From NCBI GenBank assembly GCA_910574965.1, contig CAJTDB010000007.1:120649-184648 (forward strand): a stretch of DNA of 64,000 bases, in the 5' to 3' direction. The stretch's first letter is position 1. Each line of letters begins with the position of its first letter. This DNA comes from Lachnospiraceae bacterium (lineage in GTDB: Bacteria > Bacillota > Clostridia > Lachnospirales > Lachnospiraceae). Position numbers and translations under genes: made by a program. The notes under the pieces are model-generated. The model saw nothing but the letters and a program-made list of their open reading frames with translations, did not search any database and was not told where the DNA came from. This document shows positions 45,652 to 53,635 of the stretch, one piece after another.

Positions 45652-46902
45652 TCAGTGCACATAATTCAAAGGATTCACATAACTTCCATTTACAATCACT
45701 CCGAAATGAAGATGAGGTCCGGTAGAATATCCCGTAGAACCCACTGCAGCAATCTTCTGCCCCTGGGCAACCATCTCTCCTTCCGATACATACAGGGCGG
45801 AAGCATGCATATATACGGTTGATATCCCGTTTCCATGGGACACAACAATATAATTCCCTGCTGAATAATTGTATGTTGATGTCGTTACTCTTCCGGAAGC
45901 CGCTGCCACGATAGCAGAGCCGGAAGGCGCACCAATATCGATTCCTCTGTGATTGGCTGAGGCACCGGCCATAGGAACATCCCGAAGGCCGAATCCACTG
46001 GTAATCCGATGACTGACCGGGCAGGGCCAGAGAAAACCGGAAGCCCCTCCATCGCCGTCCTCTGCTGCCGCTCTTGCTGCCGCCACGGAAGCGATCTGGT
46101 TCTCCACCTGCTGCAGAAGCTTCTCCTGCTCCGCCAGTTGTTTCTTATACTCTCCCTCTTCCCCGGATGCGGTATTGATCTGAGACTGATAGGAAGCGAT
46201 CTCCTGGGTCTTGGCACTGATGGCACGGTTTACAGCTTCTTTCTGGGACTCCAGCTCACCAAGAAGCCCTTCCTGCTCCTCTTTTTCCTTCTCCAGCAGT
46301 TCCTTATATTCTTCGATCGTATCCCGGACTTCTTTCAGGCTGTCCTTCATCTGCCGGTCATACTCCGACATCTGCATGGCATAATCCGCCCGGTTTAACA
46401 TCTCTGCTAAACTGCCGGACTCCAGAAGCATCACGAAGAAGGAATCCTCCCCCTTCTCATACATATAGCAGATCCGCTTCTTCATCATGTCATACTGCTC
46501 CTGGGCCTCTTTCTCTGCAGCCGCAAGCTCTTCTTCCTTCTGAGCGATCTCTGCCTTTTTCTCCTCAATCTGCTCCTCTAACTCCTTAATCTGCGCAGCG
46601 AGAGCGTTGACCTGACTGTCTAACTGTTTGATATATGTCTGCAAATCGCTTCTGGCTGCCTGAAGCTCCTTGATCTTTCCTTCTACGGAAGTAATGTCGG
46701 ACTTTAGAGATTTGATCTCATTCAGTGCATTCTGGCGTTTCTCTTCCAGTTCCCTTTCCAGCTTGTCATATTCGTTTTCCTCGTCGTCCTCCTCAGAATC
46801 CGCGGGATTTGCTTTTGCAGGAAAGCCGCCCAGGATCCCTCCGAAAATCACGGAAACAAGCAGCAGAAAGATCACCATCAGCCGAAACATACGTCTTTTC
46901 AT
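45652..46902 (-). CDS. EnvC/PcsB-like coiled-coil M23 peptidase
   Basis: 416 aa secreted cell-division protein: signal peptide to about residue 25, two long coiled-coil stretches (about 40-140 and 165-250), and a C-terminal M23 LytM domain with NHRGIDIGAP (HxxxD) and HLHFGV (HxH). All metal ligands are present, so it may itself be an endopeptidase rather than a pure activator. The ATG at 46902 follows ACAGGAG; an ATG at 46926 overlaps ftsX. The coiled coil is expected to bind the extracellular loop of FtsX, and its place directly after ftsX supports this. Confidence 0.93.
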   Translation of the reverse strand: MKRRMFRLMVIFLLLVSVIFGGILGGFPAKANPADSEEDDEENEYDKLERELEEKRQNALNEIKSLKSDITSVEGKIKELQAARSDLQTYIKQLDSQVNALAAQIKELEEQIEEKKAEIAQKEEELAAAEKEAQEQYDMMKKRICYMYEKGEDSFFVMLLESGSLAEMLNRADYAMQMSEYDRQMKDSLKEVRDTIEEYKELLEKEKEEQEGLLGELESQKEAVNRAISAKTQEIASYQSQINTASGEEGEYKKQLAEQEKLLQQVENQIASVAAARAAAEDGDGGASGFLWPCPVSHRITSGFGLRDVPMAGASANHRGIDIGAPSGSAIVAAASGRVTTSTYNYSAGNYIVVSHGNGISTVYMHASALYVSEGEMVAQGQKIAAVGSTGYSTGPHLHFGVIVNGSYVNPLNYVH

Positions 46903-46922
46903 AACAACTCCTGTCTTTTCCA

Positions 46923-47831
46923 TCAAACTTTCAAATGTCTCTGTGCAGTAAAGATACTGCCGAAAAATCCGATTCCAACTCCTAAAGCCATTCCCACTGG
47001 AACCAGGGTACGGAACAGTTCATTCACCTGAATGAAGTTCAGCACATTCGTCAGAATACCGAATTTGACTGCAATGTACAGGATCATCCGGTTGTACAGA
47101 TAGTACAGAATCCCCAATGGAATGGATGCACCTACCAGACCGATTACAACTCCTTCAATCAGGAACGGAGCTTTAATAAAGGAATTTTTCGCTCCGATCA
47201 GACGCATGATGGCGATCTCCTCCTTCCGGACCGAAATACCAATGGCAATGGTATTGCTGATAAGGAAAACCGATACCGCCAGCAAAAGTGCAATGATAGC
47301 TACTGACACATAACTGACCAGACGATTAAAACCGGTCAGCATATCGGCCACCACATCGGAACGGTTGATCTTGCGCACCTGATCCATGGAAGAAATGTAA
47401 TCTACCAGCCCCTGCTGAGACGCCACATCGTTCATATAAATCTCCAGATTGGCACTGTTTGCCAGCGGATTGTCGTCCACAAAGCCGTCAGCTAATTCCG
47501 GCATATCTTTAAAATAAACATCTTTATAGCTCTCCCATGCCACTTTCGCAGACACGAAGACCACCTGCCGCACCTCATCTCTCTGGCCGATCCGATCACC
47601 GATCTCCTGGATCTCTTCCTCTGAAGTCCCCTGTTCAAAGAGCACGGTAATGGCTACGCCTTCCTCTACTTCCCGCACAAAATGCTGAAAATTTTCCACG
47701 ATACAAAAAAAGATGCCAAACATAAAAATACATGCAGCCATAGTTGCCGTGGATGCAAGGGAAAACATTTTATTCCGCCAGATATTTTTAAATCCCTGCT
47801 GCAGACAATATCCTATCGTACTCAATCTCAT
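46923..47831 (-). CDS. ftsX: Cell division protein FtsX
   Basis: 302 aa ABC-type membrane partner of FtsE. Topology fits FtsX: one N-terminal membrane segment (about residues 22-44), a large extracellular loop (about 45-170), and three C-terminal segments. Typical sequence is VSVFLISNTIAIGISVRKEE followed by IAIMRLIGAKNSFIKAPF. FtsEX couples ATP hydrolysis to peptidoglycan hydrolase activation at the septum. Start overlaps the ftsE stop (ATGA). Confidence 0.95.
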   Translation of the reverse strand: MRLSTIGYCLQQGFKNIWRNKMFSLASTATMAACIFMFGIFFCIVENFQHFVREVEEGVAITVLFEQGTSEEEIQEIGDRIGQRDEVRQVVFVSAKVAWESYKDVYFKDMPELADGFVDDNPLANSANLEIYMNDVASQQGLVDYISSMDQVRKINRSDVVADMLTGFNRLVSYVSVAIIALLLAVSVFLISNTIAIGISVRKEEIAIMRLIGAKNSFIKAPFLIEGVVIGLVGASIPLGILYYLYNRMILYIAVKFGILTNVLNFIQVNELFRTLVPVGMALGVGIGFFGSIFTAQRHLKV

Positions 47832-48508
47832 CCAATATACCCGCTTTCTCTCTCGTCTCCCACGATGATCCCCTTCTGCATACGGATCACCCGCTTTTTC
47901 ATGGTGTTCACGATATCCTGATCGTGTGTTACTACCAGGACCGTCGTGCCCCTCGCATTGATCTCTTCCAAAAGTTTCATGATTTCTCTGGAAGTTTTGG
48001 GATCCAGATTTCCCGTAGGCTCGTCTGCCAGCAGGATGTCCGGGCTGTTCACCAGCGCCCGCGCAAGCGCCACTCTCTGCTGTTCGCCGCCGGAAAGCTG
48101 TCTTGGATAAGATTTATATTTTTCTGCAAGACCCACCAGAGACAGCATAGCAGGCACATTTTTCTTGATCTCCTTTGTAGGCGTCATAATTACCCGCTGG
48201 GCAAACGCCACATTCTCATATACATTCCGATCTTTCAAAAGACGGAAGTCCTGAAAGACGCACCCGATCTTCCTCCGGTATTTGGGGATCATCCGTTTTC
48301 TCATGCGGGCAAGATTCACACCGTTCACACGGACTTTTCCTTCCGTGGGTTCCAGCTCTTTCAGAAGCAGCTTAATCAGTGTGGACTTGCCCGACCCGGT
48401 GTCCCCGACAATAAACACAAATTCTCCTCTTTTAATATGCAGACTTACCCCATTGATGGCTCCCACACCGTTGGGGTAAGATTTCACTACATTTTCCAGT
48501 GCAATCAT
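47828..48508 (-). CDS. ftsE: Cell division ATP-binding protein FtsE
   Basis: 226 aa ABC ATPase: Walker A VGDTGSGKST, signature LSGGEQQRVALARAL, Walker B ILLADEPTGNLD and switch His in VVTHDQD. It forms the FtsEX complex. The ATG at 48508 has AGGAG 8 nt upstream (ATAGGAGAAATTTAT); the longer frame from 48574 runs through the repeated leader described at 48523-48660. First gene of the four-gene division unit. Confidence 0.95.
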   Translation of the reverse strand: MIALENVVKSYPNGVGAINGVSLHIKRGEFVFIVGDTGSGKSTLIKLLLKELEPTEGKVRVNGVNLARMRKRMIPKYRRKIGCVFQDFRLLKDRNVYENVAFAQRVIMTPTKEIKKNVPAMLSLVGLAEKYKSYPRQLSGGEQQRVALARALVNSPDILLADEPTGNLDPKTSREIMKLLEEINARGTTVLVVTHDQDIVNTMKKRVIRMQKGIIVGDERESGYIG

Positions 48509-48522
48509 ATAAATTTCTCCTA

Positions 48523-48660
48523 TTTTAGTACCGCATTTAGCTGATGAAGTCCCCTTCACTGGAAGAATTTTCATACATCTCCAATGTCTGAAAATCCTTC
48601 CGGGACTTCTTCAGCTAAATGCTGTTTTTAGTACCGCATTTAGCTGATGAAGTCCCCTTC
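48523..48660 (-). promoter_or_regulatory. ftsE leader with mutually exclusive hairpins
   Basis: A 35-bp sequence occurs twice in direct orientation (48523-48557 and 48626-48660). Between them, 48603-48622 is a near-perfect inverted copy (19 of 20) of their core. In minus-strand RNA the central copy can pair with the distal copy, or with the copy that ends directly at the ftsE ribosome site, but not with both. This is the layout of a translational or transcriptional switch; it could also be a scar of repeat amplification. Confidence 0.7.
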
Positions 48661-48669
48661 GAATCTCAC

Positions 48670-49758
48670 TTAATAATCCAGTGTTTCCATATATTTCATG
48701 TACTTCACTACCATCAGTGCGATTTTGAATGTGATGGCGTCTTCAAATACGCGCAGATCCAGACCGGTGGACTTCTGAAGCTTGTCCAGACGGTAGACCA
48801 GCGTATTTCTGTGTATATAAAGCTGTCTGGACGTCTCGGATACGTTCAGGCTGTTTTCAAAAAACTTATTGATAGTCGTCAGCGTCTCCTCGTCAAAGTC
48901 ATCCGGCGATCTGCCGTCAAAGATTTCCCGAATGAACATTTTGCACAGAGGAATCGGAAGCTGATAGATCAGCCGACCGATGCCAAGAGAACTGTAGGCA
49001 ATGATATCCCGGTCGTCGAAAAAGATCCTGCCCACATCCAGCGCCATCCGCGCTTCCTTATAAGACCGGGACACCTCTTTGATCTCACCGACGATGGTTC
49101 CCAGAGCCACATGGATATCCTCACCTTCCTCTGCAAAGACAGCCGCTTTCATCCCCTGGGCTGCCTTCATCATCTCCTCATAGCTCTCATGAGGCGCCAG
49201 CTCCTTAACAACAATTACATTTTTCTCGTCCACTGCCGTTACGAAGTCTTTCGCTTTCGTACCGCTGTGCACGCGCACGCTCTCCAGCGCTGCATTCACT
49301 TTTTCCCGGCTGCTCTCTATGATAAAGACCACCCGCCGCACTTCTGTCGGAATATGCAGTTTTTTGGCACGGTTATATATATCCACCAGCAGCAGATTAT
49401 CCAACAGCAGATTTTTAATAAAGTTATCTTTGTCAAACCGCTCTTTGTACGCTGTCAAAAGACTTGAGAGCTGAAAAGCGGCCATCTTTCCCACCATGTA
49501 TACATCATCACTGGCCCCCTTTGCCAGAAGAATGTATTCCAACTGGTTTTCATCAAAAACCTTAAAAAACTGATAGCCTCGAACGACCTGGCTGTCTGCA
49601 GGTGAAGCAATAAATGCTACGACTTCGCTGCTGTTGTCCTCCGGCTGCTTTTCCGTAGAAGCAAGCACCTGCCCTTCCATGTCCAGGACACATAGATCAA
49701 CCCTGGTAATTTCTCTCAGTCCATCGATCGTGTTTTGAAGTATCTGGTTCGAAATCAT
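48670..49758 (-). CDS. CdaR/PucR-family transcriptional regulator
   Basis: 362 aa. The N-terminal sugar-diacid-recognition-like domain (about residues 1-130, TIDGLREITRVDLCVLDMEG) is followed by a GGDEF-like middle segment (about 140-270) and a C-terminal PucR-type HTH, with LNVSETSRQLYIHRNTLVYRLDKL near residues 300-325, the diagnostic motif of this family. Similar regulators respond to glycerate or other diacids, or to nitrogen supply, but the neighbours here do not reveal a target. The ATG is preceded by AAAGGAGAG. It is divergent from the small membrane protein at 50005. Confidence 0.9.
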   Translation of the reverse strand: MISNQILQNTIDGLREITRVDLCVLDMEGQVLASTEKQPEDNSSEVVAFIASPADSQVVRGYQFFKVFDENQLEYILLAKGASDDVYMVGKMAAFQLSSLLTAYKERFDKDNFIKNLLLDNLLLVDIYNRAKKLHIPTEVRRVVFIIESSREKVNAALESVRVHSGTKAKDFVTAVDEKNVIVVKELAPHESYEEMMKAAQGMKAAVFAEEGEDIHVALGTIVGEIKEVSRSYKEARMALDVGRIFFDDRDIIAYSSLGIGRLIYQLPIPLCKMFIREIFDGRSPDDFDEETLTTINKFFENSLNVSETSRQLYIHRNTLVYRLDKLQKSTGLDLRVFEDAITFKIALMVVKYMKYMETLDY

Positions 49759-50004
49759 AAGCCCTCTCCTTTACATCACTCGCATTTGTGCAAACTCCCC
49801 TAAAAATATCACCAGAAACCACACATTATCTATGTAGATCCTATATATCTATTTTATATAGTAATGCAAAACAGTAAAAAAAGAAAGAGGTTTTTTGTGA
49901 ATATCCCCTTTTTTCCTCGAAAATAACCTATGCACTGTTCATAAACGGGAAGGCTTTCTCATAGACTATAATCAAGAACCTTCTATGAAAACAGGAGCTT
50001 CACC

Positions 50005-50439
50005 ATGAGCGCGAAAACCAGAATATGGGTATTCCATATGAAAGAACTGATCTATACCGGTGTCTTCGTAAGCCTCGGTATCCTCTTTCTCATGCTTATG
50101 ATCTTCATGTTTGCCTCCGACCGGAAGCAGGAGGCCGCTTCAGAACCGGACTCCAAATATACAGCAGGCATCTATACGGCTTCCATGACGCTGGGCGGCA
50201 ATCCTGTGGAAATCGCTGTTACAGTAGATAAAGACGCCATCTCCTCCATCCGCTTTCGGCAGCTCGATGAGACTGTGTCCGCCATGTATCCGCTGATGGA
50301 GCCTGCCCTTGAGGCGCTTTCCGAACAGATCTGCGAAACGCAGTCCCTGGAAAATCTCACCTACTCCGAGGAAAGCCAGTATACCTCTCTGATCCTCATG
50401 AGCGCCATCCGCACTGCCCTCGACAAAGCGGAAAATTAG
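50005..50439 (+). CDS. Small membrane-anchored protein with FMN-binding-like domain
   Basis: 144 aa. One N-terminal membrane helix (about residues 15-38, VFVSLGILFLMLMIFMF) and an extracellular part whose YTAGIYTASMTLGGNPVEIA and VDKDAISSIRF resemble the beta core of FMN-bind domains. The usual SGAT(S) flavinylation motif of RnfG/NqrC is not present; instead SLILMSAIRTALDKA ends the protein. AGGAG is placed 8 nt before the ATG. Not obviously in an operon. Function unknown; the domain assignment is tentative. Confidence 0.75.
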   Translation: MSAKTRIWVFHMKELIYTGVFVSLGILFLMLMIFMFASDRKQEAASEPDSKYTAGIYTASMTLGGNPVEIAVTVDKDAISSIRFRQLDETVSAMYPLMEPALEALSEQICETQSLENLTYSEESQYTSLILMSAIRTALDKAEN

Positions 50440-50476
50440 ACGAGGGGCAGGGCTGCCCCTGCCCTAATCGCCTGTA

Positions 50477-51604
50477 TCAGCTTCCCGTCTCCTGCGCCTC
50501 TTTCTGCTGTCTGAATTGTCCCAGTAAAAGATCCACCATCCTTCCATAGCTTCTGGTGCCCTCCTGCTGGGCATTGGCTCTTAAATAGGTATCATTTACT
50601 TTGTCTGAAAACTCCGATACCGGTCCTTCATACTGAGACCAGTATGTCCGATGCCATGCATAATCCCGTTCTGCCTGCCCGCATAGCTGCGCTCTCACAG
50701 CCCTGAACCGTTCCTGATCTGTTTTGTACAGAGCATTAATACTGTGCGTATAGGCCAAAAGCAGGGCACTGTAATTTAAATTCGGATCTTCAGAGCCCAT
50801 ACAGGCCAGATATGCAATATAGTTCGCCTCATCCTCCCGCATAAAGCCTTTCAGATGGGACAGCTCATGACAGAGCACCGTCGGCTGGTTGTAAGCCGGG
50901 ATATCCGGATTGTAGTGGGCCTCCATCGTATAAGGCCCGAAAATTCCTTCCAGAAATTCCATAGACAACACTTTCCAGGTCATGACCGGTTTTGCTTTTG
51001 GATACCATCCTCCAAGTTCCGGATATTCCCTGCCCAGTTCCATCATCGCTTCTCTCGTTTTCCCTCTGAGATCATCCGGAAGATCCGTCAGCCCATTTTC
51101 CTGTATTTTTGTGCGCGTGCACGTTTCAGCGATCTGATCGGTCAGCCACAGACAGAGTTCTTCCAGTTCCTCCGCCGTAGAAGGTTCCGTCGGAAGACCT
51201 GCCATCTGTGAAAAAGGCATCCGGTGGTAGTTGATTCCGCAGGTAACGGTAAAAGCCAGAAGCCAGACAATGCACACTTTCAAAAGCAGGCCCAAAAACT
51301 GCATCCCCCACACTCCCGGAGAAACTTTTTTCTTCCATATGGAAATCAGCCCCCAGACAATATAGGTATTGCCGCCGAAAAAGAGCATATAAACAAAACA
51401 TTCATCCAGCGCAAAGGGAAACATATTGCTGATGCCGCCCAGGGTACGCATCAGGCCAGGATAGACCGAACCGGCATACCACTGCGCAAACCCCGGCACC
51501 CTTCTTGCCAAAAACTGAAGGACAAGCGCTGACAAAAGCAGCCCGCCCCATAAAAGACAGGTTCTTTTGTTCAGCCGCGTGTCTTTTCTGTCTGTCCGAA
51601 ACAT
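50477..51604 (-). CDS. DUF3810-type membrane metalloprotease-like protein
   Basis: 375 aa. Three hydrophobic segments lie in the first 120 residues (LLLSALVLQFLARRV, a second at about 55-80, a third at about 95-115), then a soluble domain with LCHELSHLKGF (HExxH near residue 235) and downstream EDEANYIAYL, which supplies a third ligand; this matches zinc metallopeptidases of the DUF3810 family. The substrate is unknown. The start at 51604 (AGGGG 11 nt before) overlaps the LspA-like gene by 34 nt, so it is translationally coupled as the third gene of the clpX unit. Confidence 0.82.
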   Translation of the reverse strand: MFRTDRKDTRLNKRTCLLWGGLLLSALVLQFLARRVPGFAQWYAGSVYPGLMRTLGGISNMFPFALDECFVYMLFFGGNTYIVWGLISIWKKKVSPGVWGMQFLGLLLKVCIVWLLAFTVTCGINYHRMPFSQMAGLPTEPSTAEELEELCLWLTDQIAETCTRTKIQENGLTDLPDDLRGKTREAMMELGREYPELGGWYPKAKPVMTWKVLSMEFLEGIFGPYTMEAHYNPDIPAYNQPTVLCHELSHLKGFMREDEANYIAYLACMGSEDPNLNYSALLLAYTHSINALYKTDQERFRAVRAQLCGQAERDYAWHRTYWSQYEGPVSEFSDKVNDTYLRANAQQEGTRSYGRMVDLLLGQFRQQKEAQETGS

Positions 51605-52044
51605 ATCAGCAGCGCCCCTGCCATAATAAAGAAATCGGACAAATTGAATACCAGCCGGTTCAGCCGCTGAAAAGGAGTCCGAAAACTCACATAATCCACC
51701 ACATAACCTTTTTTGCACCGGTCATAGAGGTTCGAAAGCGCGCCCCCTGTCAAAAGCGCATAGCCGGCTTTCTGAAGCTTATGTCCGTTTTTGGGGAGAA
51801 GAGACAAAAAGCGCACCATGCCCGCAAGCGTCATGATTCCGCTGAATTTGATGATGGATGACATATGCCCGGAAAAGCGCCCTCCTGCCATACCATAGTT
51901 GCGAAGCCTTTTGATCCGGACTGCTCCGCCCAAAAGCTCTCTCTCTGGTCTTTTCTCCTCATTTTCATCTGTATCGATCTCGTGTTTTACTGCCAGGTCT
52001 GCCTGGAACAGCCCCAGCGCCAGTTGTAACCATATTAGTTTCAT
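51571..52044 (-). CDS. LspA-like (signal peptidase II family) protein
   Basis: 157 aa. The two aspartic protease motifs of lipoprotein signal peptidase are visible: GGALSNLYDRCKKGYVVDYV (first Asp) and FNLSDFFIMAG (second Asp), near residues 100-140. The N-terminal third is atypical: the usual first helix with its conserved Asp and Lys is replaced by a charged insert (HEIDTDENEEKRPERE), and clear membrane helices are fewer than four. It may be a specialised paralogue. It follows clpX by 4 nt and overlaps the DUF3810 gene. Confidence 0.75.
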   Translation of the reverse strand: MKLIWLQLALGLFQADLAVKHEIDTDENEEKRPERELLGGAVRIKRLRNYGMAGGRFSGHMSSIIKFSGIMTLAGMVRFLSLLPKNGHKLQKAGYALLTGGALSNLYDRCKKGYVVDYVSFRTPFQRLNRLVFNLSDFFIMAGALLICFGQTEKTRG

Positions 52045-52048
52045 CTTC

Positions 52049-53458
52049 TCATCCCTGCATCGTGAGAGCCGGAACGCCCCGCATGGTAATCAAAGGCCCG
52101 CCTCTATGTTCAATATAATCTTCCGTAATCAGTACCTGCCCGATATTATCATCTTTTGGAATCTCATACATGATGTCCAGCATAAAATCCTCGATAATCG
52201 CCCGAAGGGCTCTCGCTCCGGTATCCTTCTCCATCGCCTTTCTGGCGATGGCCCGAAGAGCATCTTCTGTAAATTCCAGCTTCACTTCATCCAACTGCAA
52301 AAGCTTCTGGTACTGTTTTAAAATTGCATTTTTCGGCTCTTTTAAGACTGCCACCATCATGTCTTCGGTCAGTGCATCCAGCGTAAAAATGATCGGAAGC
52401 CTTCCGATAAACTCCGGAATCATGCCGAACTTTCGGATATCCTCCACCATCACCCGGCGCAGCAGATTCTCCTCCTTGTCATATTTGTCCTTCAGATCCG
52501 CACGAAAACCAATGGAAGACTGTTTGTTCAGCCGCTCTTTTATGATATCTGTCAGATCCGGAAATGCCCCGCCGCAGATAAACAATATGTTTCTGGTATT
52601 TATCGTCTCCAAAGGCACCATGGCATTTTTGCTGTTGGCTCCTACGGGCACCTCCATCTCAGCGCCCTCCAGCAGTTTTAACATCCCCTGCTGTACGGAT
52701 TCTCCGCTTACATCTCTCTGGTTCGTGTTCTTTTTCTTTGCGATCTTATCTATCTCATCAATGAACACAATTCCTCTCTCTGCCTTTTCCACATCGTTGT
52801 CTGCTGCCGCTAAAAGCTTTGACAGCACACTTTCAATATCATCCCCAATGTAGCCTGCCTCCGTGAGAGAAGTAGCATCTGCAATGGCCAGCGGCACATC
52901 CAGAATCCTGGCCAGCGTCTTCACCAGATAGGTCTTGCCGCTTCCTGTCGGTCCGATCATCAGCATATTTGACTTCTCGATCTCAATTCCGTCCGCCTCG
53001 GCTCCTGCCGCCACCCGCTTATAGTGGTTATATACGGCTACCGAGATGACTTTCTTTGCTTTCTCCTGCCCGATCACATATTCATCCAGGCTCTCCTTGA
53101 TCTTGTGAGGCGCCGGAATGGAATGAATATCCAGCTTCTTCGGCGTCTCCTGCTGCTCTTTGGGCGCTTTTTTCTTCACCTTTTGCCGCTTTGGGATCAT
53201 GTTCTGAAGATCCGCCAGATTAATCATGCTGATGTTCGGCATTCTGGACAGATCCATCTTGCTGTAATCCACATTTCCTTTGCTCATCATATCCATCGTC
53301 CGCTGCATACACTCCGGACAGATACAGATTTCCTTTGTCAGATGAATCATCTTCCCGGTCTTGCTCTCCGGCCGGTGACAGACAAAGCAGACATCTTCAT
53401 AGCCGTTTTCCTCTGTCTGTTCCTGTTCCTGGTTCTGATCTTTATTTTCAATATCCAT
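52049..53458 (-). CDS. clpX: ClpX-type AAA+ unfoldase
   Basis: 469 aa, slightly longer than standard ClpX because of an acidic Glu/Gln-rich N terminus. The zinc-binding domain has C24, C27, C47 and C50. Walker A GPTGSGKT is near residue 168, the pore loop is GYIG (in EAGYIGDDIESV, where many ClpX have GYVG), Walker B GIVFIDEIDKIA, and the IGF loop that docks into ClpP is kept (SSIGFRADL). It has its own promoter and leads a unit with an LspA-like protein and a DUF3810 protease, rather than the usual tig-clpP-clpX-lon order, so a second ClpX may exist elsewhere in the genome. Confidence 0.93.
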   Translation of the reverse strand: MDIENKDQNQEQEQTEENGYEDVCFVCHRPESKTGKMIHLTKEICICPECMQRTMDMMSKGNVDYSKMDLSRMPNISMINLADLQNMIPKRQKVKKKAPKEQQETPKKLDIHSIPAPHKIKESLDEYVIGQEKAKKVISVAVYNHYKRVAAGAEADGIEIEKSNMLMIGPTGSGKTYLVKTLARILDVPLAIADATSLTEAGYIGDDIESVLSKLLAAADNDVEKAERGIVFIDEIDKIAKKKNTNQRDVSGESVQQGMLKLLEGAEMEVPVGANSKNAMVPLETINTRNILFICGGAFPDLTDIIKERLNKQSSIGFRADLKDKYDKEENLLRRVMVEDIRKFGMIPEFIGRLPIIFTLDALTEDMMVAVLKEPKNAILKQYQKLLQLDEVKLEFTEDALRAIARKAMEKDTGARALRAIIEDFMLDIMYEIPKDDNIGQVLITEDYIEHRGGPLITMRGVPALTMQG

Positions 53459-53489
53459 ACTTACGCATCCCCTTTTCTCGTTCGTACTG

Positions 53490-53518
53490 ATTATATAATA
53501 CCCTCATACGCCCTGCAA
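53490..53518 (-). promoter_or_regulatory. clpX promoter
   Basis: Minus strand: -35 TTGCAG (53513-53518), 17-nt spacer, -10 TATAAT (53490-53495). The transcript would begin about 25 nt before the ATG. No CIRCE element or CtsR box is apparent. Confidence 0.75.
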
Positions 53519-53569
53519 GTAAAGTTTTTATAAATATCCGGTGCTGTCAATGCCCGGAAGAACTGCCAT

Positions 53570-53603
53570 AAAAAGCCATAGGACCGGAGCAGACTGCGGT
53601 CCT
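53570..53603 (-). terminator. Probable terminator of htrA
   Basis: Minus strand: 7-bp stem AGGACCG / CGGTCCT with a 10-nt loop; TTTTT follows after six further bases. Confidence 0.55.
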
Positions 53604-53635
53604 GCCCGCACATTCTGCTCCAGCCCTTCTTTGTC

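Noticed and set aside
48523..48660. CRISPR-like array upstream of ftsE
   Set aside because: Only two direct copies plus one inverted copy, with unequal spacing and no cas genes; a hairpin switch or repeat scar fits better.
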